The notes beneath the pieces are model-generated. The model saw nothing but the letters and a program-made list of their open reading frames with translations, had not been told where the DNA came from and made no database searches. A stretch of DNA of 45,091 bases. Source: Candidatus Woesebacteria bacterium (GTDB lineage: Bacteria; Patescibacteriota; Microgenomatia; Woykebacterales; 2-01-FULL-43-14). Of the stretch, positions 40,841 to 45,091 are shown in pieces (positions within the stretch are counted from its first letter, which is position 1; every line of letters begins with the position of its first letter). The stretch covers positions 1 to 45,091 of the forward strand of contig JAGVAV010000039.1 in the NCBI GenBank assembly GCA_020060105.1. The letters run 5' to 3'. The translations under genes were made by a program, and so were the position numbers.

Positions 40841-41554
40841 TTAAAGTTCTTTGCAAGGAAAGATTTTTTGCATTTTTAAGTTAAAATCAAAGCTTCCCTT
40901 GGCGTCGGTTTTCCAATTAACTGGGCAAAGCGAAAGAATCTCAACCAGGCTAAACACTTTATCGTTAATTTGTTTTTCCAAGGCCGTCCGTAAATATTTT
41001 TTTAGAATTGCCGGTTGGCTGACCGATCCTCGGGCGACATAAGCGTTTAGCGGAGCAACTGATCTGATCAACTCCGGACCCAAAAATGGTTGGCCGGTTA
41101 TAGTTAAGTCCCTTCCTTTTGGCGTGGTGGAGGTGATTTCCCCTTCGAGGGTGGTTGGGGCCAGTTGGCCACCGGTCATGGCGTAGCAGGTGTTATTTAA
41201 GACTAAGGCAGTAAGGGGGTTATTCCGAATGGCGGCGTGAAGTAGGTTTTGCAGCCCGATGGCGTAGCCTCCCCCATCCCCCATTAGGGCAAGAACCACC
41301 TTTGAGGGGTCGGCTAACTTAAAGCCAACCATAGTCGCCGTTGTCCTGCCGTGATGCGTATGAGTGGTGGGGAAGTCAAAATAATCCCAGGCCAAAAGAG
41401 AGCAGCCGATGTCTAATCCCAGAACGGTTTTTTCCTGAATTCCTAATTCGTCGATCACTTGGCCGAGCATTTTAAACATCAAACCATACCCGCAACCGGG
41501 GCAGAACTTTGATGGCTTACTAGATTGTTTATAACATTTCGGAAAAGGAACCAT
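40841..41554 (-). CDS. 2-oxoacid:ferredoxin oxidoreductase beta subunit, TPP-binding
   Basis: A 237-residue catalytic subunit. C-P-G-C-G near the start holds cluster ligands; the thiamine diphosphate and magnesium motif is G-D-G-G-G-Y-A-I-G ... L-N-N-T-C-Y-A-M-T-G-G-Q. It converts a 2-oxoacid plus CoA to acyl-CoA, CO2 and reduced ferredoxin. The substrate (pyruvate, 2-oxoglutarate or branched-chain) cannot be told from the sequence by eye. Confidence 0.93.
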   Translation of the reverse strand: MVPFPKCYKQSSKPSKFCPGCGYGLMFKMLGQVIDELGIQEKTVLGLDIGCSLLAWDYFDFPTTHTHHGRTTATMVGFKLADPSKVVLALMGDGGGYAIGLQNLLHAAIRNNPLTALVLNNTCYAMTGGQLAPTTLEGEITSTTPKGRDLTITGQPFLGPELIRSVAPLNAYVARGSVSQPAILKKYLRTALEKQINDKVFSLVEILSLCPVNWKTDAKGSFDFNLKMQKIFPCKEL

Positions 41555-41621
41555 ACTAAAAAATCAAATATTAAATATCAAAGATCAAAAGTACATATTT
41601 AAATCCAAAAAGAAAAATACT

Positions 41622-42614
41622 TTATTTCACTATCTCCTTGATTTCCTCCGGGGTAAATCCCAAGGCCGGTTTATAAATTTCCTGAACTTCCAGTTCGAGA
41701 CCGAAAAGGGCTTCTTTGACGATTCGGCCAAATTGCCCATAGGAAGATTCAATGATGGCGATTTTTTCGTATTTTTTAGCGACAATCCGGGCATCTTGGA
41801 CAGGAAAAGGCCAGAGGGTAATTGATCGGAAAAGGCTGACTCCGGCCGCTTTAGCCGCCGCGGCCACGATTCCGTGGGCAAAAACTAAGGTTTTGGTCTG
41901 ACCCGGCCGATGTTCAAACTTACTGACTTGGGATGAGGCTTCTTGCCAGGCTTTCTTATGACGAACGTTTAGATCATAAATTTCTTCTTCCAGGTTGAAA
42001 CAGTTTCTCAGATTAACGTTTCCTTCAAGGATTGGTTTGGCATTAATTAAAATGCCTGGGTTGTGCAAGTTGACTTCCCCTTTCATTTTTCCTAAATATC
42101 CGTCAAATAAAACAAAAGTGGGAAAGCGGTAAAGCCAGGCGTTATTAAAAGCTAAAATGGTCAGATCATAAATTTCCTGCAAATTCGAGGGAGAGTAAAC
42201 AATTCGGTACCCTTCCCCATTGCCGCCGAAGGCGGTCAGGGTGGTTTCTTGTTGGGAATAAATGACCGTCCCAGTCGAAGGTCCCCCTCTTTGGCCAATC
42301 AGGCCAACAAAAGGGACCCTAAGGGCTTCGGCCATTGAGAGCGGATCCTGCATTAAGACGTTGCCCGGCCCGGCGGTGGAGGTAAAGGCCTTTTTTCCGG
42401 CTAGGCAAGCCCCAACAACGCCGAAACCAGCCGCTCCTTCGTCCTCGGTCTGAAGATATTTTTTTTGATGTTGGGTGGCTAGACTGATCCAGGTGGAAAG
42501 AACTTCGGTGGTTGGGGTGATGGGGTATCCAAACATAACTTCCGCTCCAGCCGCGAGGGCTGCTTGGGCGGCGACTTCGTTTCCCATCAAAAATTGTCTT
42601 TGGGCAGTCTGCAT
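41622..42614 (-). CDS. 2-oxoacid:ferredoxin oxidoreductase alpha subunit
   Basis: A 330-residue subunit with the pyrimidine-domain motif FGYPITPTTEVLSTW, the S-T-A-G-P-G-N-V-L-M-Q-D loop and the G-Q-R-G-G-P-S-T-G-T signature. I chose the ATG at 42614, the usual start just before the first conserved region; a longer frame would cross the promoter. The promoter places transcription at the ATG. The 67-base gap to the beta gene is AT-rich with short repeats (ATCAAA) and no gene. Confidence 0.93.
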   Translation of the reverse strand: MQTAQRQFLMGNEVAAQAALAAGAEVMFGYPITPTTEVLSTWISLATQHQKKYLQTEDEGAAGFGVVGACLAGKKAFTSTAGPGNVLMQDPLSMAEALRVPFVGLIGQRGGPSTGTVIYSQQETTLTAFGGNGEGYRIVYSPSNLQEIYDLTILAFNNAWLYRFPTFVLFDGYLGKMKGEVNLHNPGILINAKPILEGNVNLRNCFNLEEEIYDLNVRHKKAWQEASSQVSKFEHRPGQTKTLVFAHGIVAAAAKAAGVSLFRSITLWPFPVQDARIVAKKYEKIAIIESSYGQFGRIVKEALFGLELEVQEIYKPALGFTPEEIKEIVK

Positions 42615-42620
42615 GCTTTT

Positions 42621-42650
42621 ATTATACGAGGGTGAAAATGTAAAAGTCAA
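42621..42650 (-). promoter_or_regulatory. Promoter of oxidoreductase operon, leaderless
   Basis: Minus-strand TTGACT (42645-42650), 18 bases, TATAAT (42621-42626), and exactly 6 bases to the ATG. It is the clearest leaderless promoter in the window. Confidence 0.72.
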
Positions 42651-42665
42651 AGGGGAAAATAGGGG

Positions 42666-42694
42666 TTGCAAAATATTTAAGATTATTTTAAGAT
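42666..42694 (+). promoter_or_regulatory. Possible promoter of the large surface gene
   Basis: TTGCAA (42666-42671), 17 bases, TAAGAT (42689-42694). It is divergent from the oxidoreductase promoter, whose -35 box lies 16 bases away. The match is moderate. Confidence 0.4.
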
Positions 42695-42738
42695 TAAATA
42701 AGCAAACAAGTAAAGGGTTATTATTCCTTCTGCCAAGA

Positions 42739-45091
42739 ATGAGAAATATTTATCGAAAAATTAAATCCTCCAAGTTGGCCGTTTTCTTTCTCGGATTATT
42801 TTTAGTTTCCATTGTTTTAAATGTGGTTTTTGTTTTATTTCTTAGGAAAGTTACTTTTATCTCATATCAATTTAATTATTCCCCTGAAGGGCCCCTCTTC
42901 TCAGAAATACTTAAGACGAAAGATCTTTCTTCTTTAGTTTTAGAGTCTAACTTTTTTTATTTTCTTCTTGCTTTAGTCTTTGGCTTGGTTTTTATAGTTC
43001 TTTACTTGACTCACGACCGTTGGGAAACGAGTATTAATTATCGCTTGGCCTCGCACCCTCACTCCAAGGTTAAGAATTTTAAGCTTCACCGTTATTTTCA
43101 TTGGTTGATGCTTCTGGTGACCGTTTTTGTTTTAGCCGTGGGGATGAGTGTGGAGTTTCAGGAAAAATCCAAGGTGACGAAAGCGGCCACTTACACGAAA
43201 ACCTGGACTTCGTATAACGATTTTCACTTTAAAAACGGGGTTTCCGGAACCACTTCGACTCAGTCGGGGGTGACGATCAGCGGTTCGGGAACGCCGACAG
43301 ACGCGACCGGGTCAGTCAGTTTGACTTACACTTCTTCCTCCAGCGCCCAAACCTCAGATAGTGACTTCAACGGCGGGACCTTGACTCAGGCAACAGTCAG
43401 CGGGACCGGCGATTCGGGTCAAGTGAATTTAGCCGTAGTTACCACCGGCGATGTTTGGGCCACCATGAGTAGTACCCCGGCTATCTTCTCGACTGGGGGA
43501 TCTTTAGTCTACCCAGGTTCCGGAGATTATCTTTACACCTTTCGCGGAGGCGGCTATGTTAATTTTTACCGATACTCAATTAGCGGGAACAGTTGGGAGA
43601 GTCGGACCAACGCCCCGCTAAGTGTTTCCGTTGGAGGGTCGTTAGTCTACCCTGGTTCCGGAGATTATCTTTATGGTTTACGGGGGAACAATTATACCGA
43701 CTTTTTGCGTTATTCCATTAGCGGAAACAGTTGGGATAGCTTAACTTCGGCTCCGGCAACAGTGCGATGGGGAGGATCTTTAGTTTACCCCGGCTCAGGA
43801 GATTACCTTTACGCTTTTCGGGGAAATACCACAACTGACTTCTGGCGATACTCAATCAGCGGAAACAGTTGGGAGTCTCGAGCTTCGCCTTCGGCAACAG
43901 TCGGTGAAGGGGCAGGTTTAGTTTACCCCGGCTCAGGAGATTACCTTTACGCTTTTCGCGGAGGCAGCACCACTGACTTTTGGCGCTATTCCATCAGCGG
44001 AAACAGCTGGGATAGCCTAACTTCGGCTCCCGGAGCAGTTTGGAATGATGGGAATAGCTTAGTCTATCCAGGTTCAGGCGATTACCTTTACGCTGCCCCA
44101 GGAAGTGACGACTTGTGGCGATACTCCATTAGTGGTAACAGTTGGGAAACAGACTTAACTGGCCCCGTAGCAACATGGGGCGGTGGAAAATCCCTAGTTT
44201 ACCCAGGATCTGGAGATTACCTTTACGTTCTCAGGGGAGGCGCTACCCAAGACTTTTGGCGCTACGCTTTTAGAACCACCTATCAATCCTCCGGGGATTT
44301 TGTTTCCTCGACGGTTGACACCGGCCAATCCTCTTCCTTTACGACCTTGGGTTTCAATGTTTCTAAACCAACGGATACGAATATTCAATTTCGATTAAGA
44401 TCCGCCACTTCCGAGGCAGCTTTAACCGAAGCGACTTGGTATGGGCCAGCTTCGACAGATGACTATTACACTTCCACGGGAACGGCGATAAACAGTATTC
44501 ACAATGGGGATCGGTACGTGCAGTACAAGGCTTTTCTGACCACCTCCGACACGACTCAAACACCCACGCTGGCCGATTTGACGATTAATTATCAGTATTA
44601 CCCTTCTTCCGGGACCATTTCCAATCTCGTTTTAGACACCACCGCGGAATCCGTTTTTGGCGACCTTTCCTGGTCGGCTTCTACTCCGGCGGGAACTTCG
44701 GTTAAGTTCAGAGTTAGAACCGCTTCTTCGGAAGCAGGGTTGTCCGCCGCTTCATGGTCTGCCTATATCACCACTTCCCCCACGGACGTCTCAGAAGCCG
44801 ATAATCAATACGCGGAGCTAGAGATTACCTTAGAAAGCAGTGACGGGGTAAACACCCCCACTTTAAATGATATCTCTTTAGTTTACGCTCAAAACTCTTC
44901 TCCGGTCGTCGCTACCCCTTCCGCTTCCTTAGCCACCGATGGAACAGGAGTGGTGAGCCTGACATATAATTTATCCGACGCGGAAGAAGGGTTATGCACC
45001 GACAGCGGAGTTTGCGCCGGAGTGGATGAGGGAAATGTAAACGTAACTATTCAATATTCAACAGATTCAGCTAACTGGTCTAACGCTTCGA
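42739..45091 (+). CDS. Large exported protein with six-repeat propeller, partial (3' end missing)
   Basis: An open frame of at least 784 codons that runs off the window. Two hydrophobic helices lie at about residues 11-37 and 72-95, and a third at about 126-142 (WLMLLVTVFVLAVGM-like). From about 160 the protein is Ser/Thr/Gly-rich and beta. Residues about 253-513 hold six repeats of S-L-V-Y-P-G-S-G-D-Y-L-Y ... R-Y-S-I-S-G-N-S-W, each about 43-45 long, kelch- or propeller-like. Two fibronectin- or concanavalin-like domains follow (D-T-G-Q-S-S-S-F; V-K-F-R-V-R-T-A-S-S-E-A). No good ribosome site precedes the ATG. Confidence 0.78.
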   Translation, partial: MRNIYRKIKSSKLAVFFLGLFLVSIVLNVVFVLFLRKVTFISYQFNYSPEGPLFSEILKTKDLSSLVLESNFFYFLLALVFGLVFIVLYLTHDRWETSINYRLASHPHSKVKNFKLHRYFHWLMLLVTVFVLAVGMSVEFQEKSKVTKAATYTKTWTSYNDFHFKNGVSGTTSTQSGVTISGSGTPTDATGSVSLTYTSSSSAQTSDSDFNGGTLTQATVSGTGDSGQVNLAVVTTGDVWATMSSTPAIFSTGGSLVYPGSGDYLYTFRGGGYVNFYRYSISGNSWESRTNAPLSVSVGGSLVYPGSGDYLYGLRGNNYTDFLRYSISGNSWDSLTSAPATVRWGGSLVYPGSGDYLYAFRGNTTTDFWRYSISGNSWESRASPSATVGEGAGLVYPGSGDYLYAFRGGSTTDFWRYSISGNSWDSLTSAPGAVWNDGNSLVYPGSGDYLYAAPGSDDLWRYSISGNSWETDLTGPVATWGGGKSLVYPGSGDYLYVLRGGATQDFWRYAFRTTYQSSGDFVSSTVDTGQSSSFTTLGFNVSKPTDTNIQFRLRSATSEAALTEATWYGPASTDDYYTSTGTAINSIHNGDRYVQYKAFLTTSDTTQTPTLADLTINYQYYPSSGTISNLVLDTTAESVFGDLSWSASTPAGTSVKFRVRTASSEAGLSAASWSAYITTSPTDVSEADNQYAELEITLESSDGVNTPTLNDISLVYAQNSSPVVATPSASLATDGTGVVSLTYNLSDAEEGLCTDSGVCAGVDEGNVNVTIQYSTDSANWSNAS
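43495..44277 (+). repeat. Six tandem propeller repeats
   Basis: Six units of about 130 bases encode S-L-V-Y-P-G-S-G-D-Y-L-Y followed by (D/N)-F-W-R-Y-S-I-S-G-N-S-W; the sixth is incomplete at its end. The DNA is highly alike between copies (TACCCCGGCTCAGGAGATTA recurs at about 43784 and 43923), which points to recent duplication. Confidence 0.8.

Overview
The window looks like a chromosomal segment of a Patescibacteria/CPR-type bacterium, possibly near Microgenomates. This is inferred from gene content, not from a marker tree. The signs are a very large secreted protein built from propellers and SdrD-like modules that shares a C-terminal domain with a neighbouring surface protein, short genes packed tightly, many promoters that place transcription starts at or next to the start codon, stand-alone CheY-like receivers, and a compact 2-oxoacid:ferredoxin oxidoreductase. 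I found no rRNA, tRNA, CRISPR array, prophage or plasmid backbone.

Layout. (1) 169-1558, minus strand: PspC protein and a LiaF-like toast-rack membrane protein. (2) 1787-8085, plus strand: a dense run of twelve genes that reads as a stress and membrane-proteostasis operon: DUF6335-like protein, CmpX/MscS-type membrane protein, a Gly/Met-rich BON protein, two small proteins, Hsp20, a triple-BON protein, a Lys-rich peptide, DUF5335-like protein, an archaemetzincin fused to a DUF2795-like tail, a site-2 protease with CBS domains, and a rhomboid protease. A structured leader precedes it and a strong terminator follows. (3) 8275-20613: two D,D-carboxypeptidases (plus strand) bracket a minus-strand surface-protein cluster: a 214-aa anchored protein, a 2065-aa multi-propeller protein, a 157-aa anchored protein and an 823-aa SdrD-type protein. 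(4) 20610-24195, minus: oligopeptide-binding-like protein, SecG, a holin-family membrane protein, and a short UvrC. (5) 24229-24992: a RAYT transposase gene bracketed by inverted REP-like palindromes; a third copy lies at 35732-35770 near uvrB. (6) 25005-29470, minus: transglutaminase-like exoprotein, receiver, GAF-PAS-PAS histidine kinase. (7) 29494-36631: uvrA, two KGG-repeat hydrophilin genes, uvrB and lexA, so UvrA, UvrB, UvrC and LexA all lie within about 14 kb. (8) 36635-40100: receiver, membrane histidine kinase, GlcG-like protein and two membrane-GAF proteins. (9) 40097-42614, minus: four-subunit 2-oxoacid:ferredoxin oxidoreductase. (10) 42739-end: the start of another large exported protein carrying a second, different six-repeat propeller; it runs off the window.

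How it fits together. Regions 1, 2 and the KGG genes suggest envelope, heat or desiccation stress tolerance. The surface cluster and the carboxypeptidases concern the cell envelope. The Uvr/LexA genes supply nucleotide excision repair. The most unusual items are the 2065-aa protein, in which four blocks of exactly six kelch-like blades appear to be inserted into loops of other domains, and the RAYT/REP locus, in which the apparent -35 box of the transposase gene lies inside one of its own REP copies.
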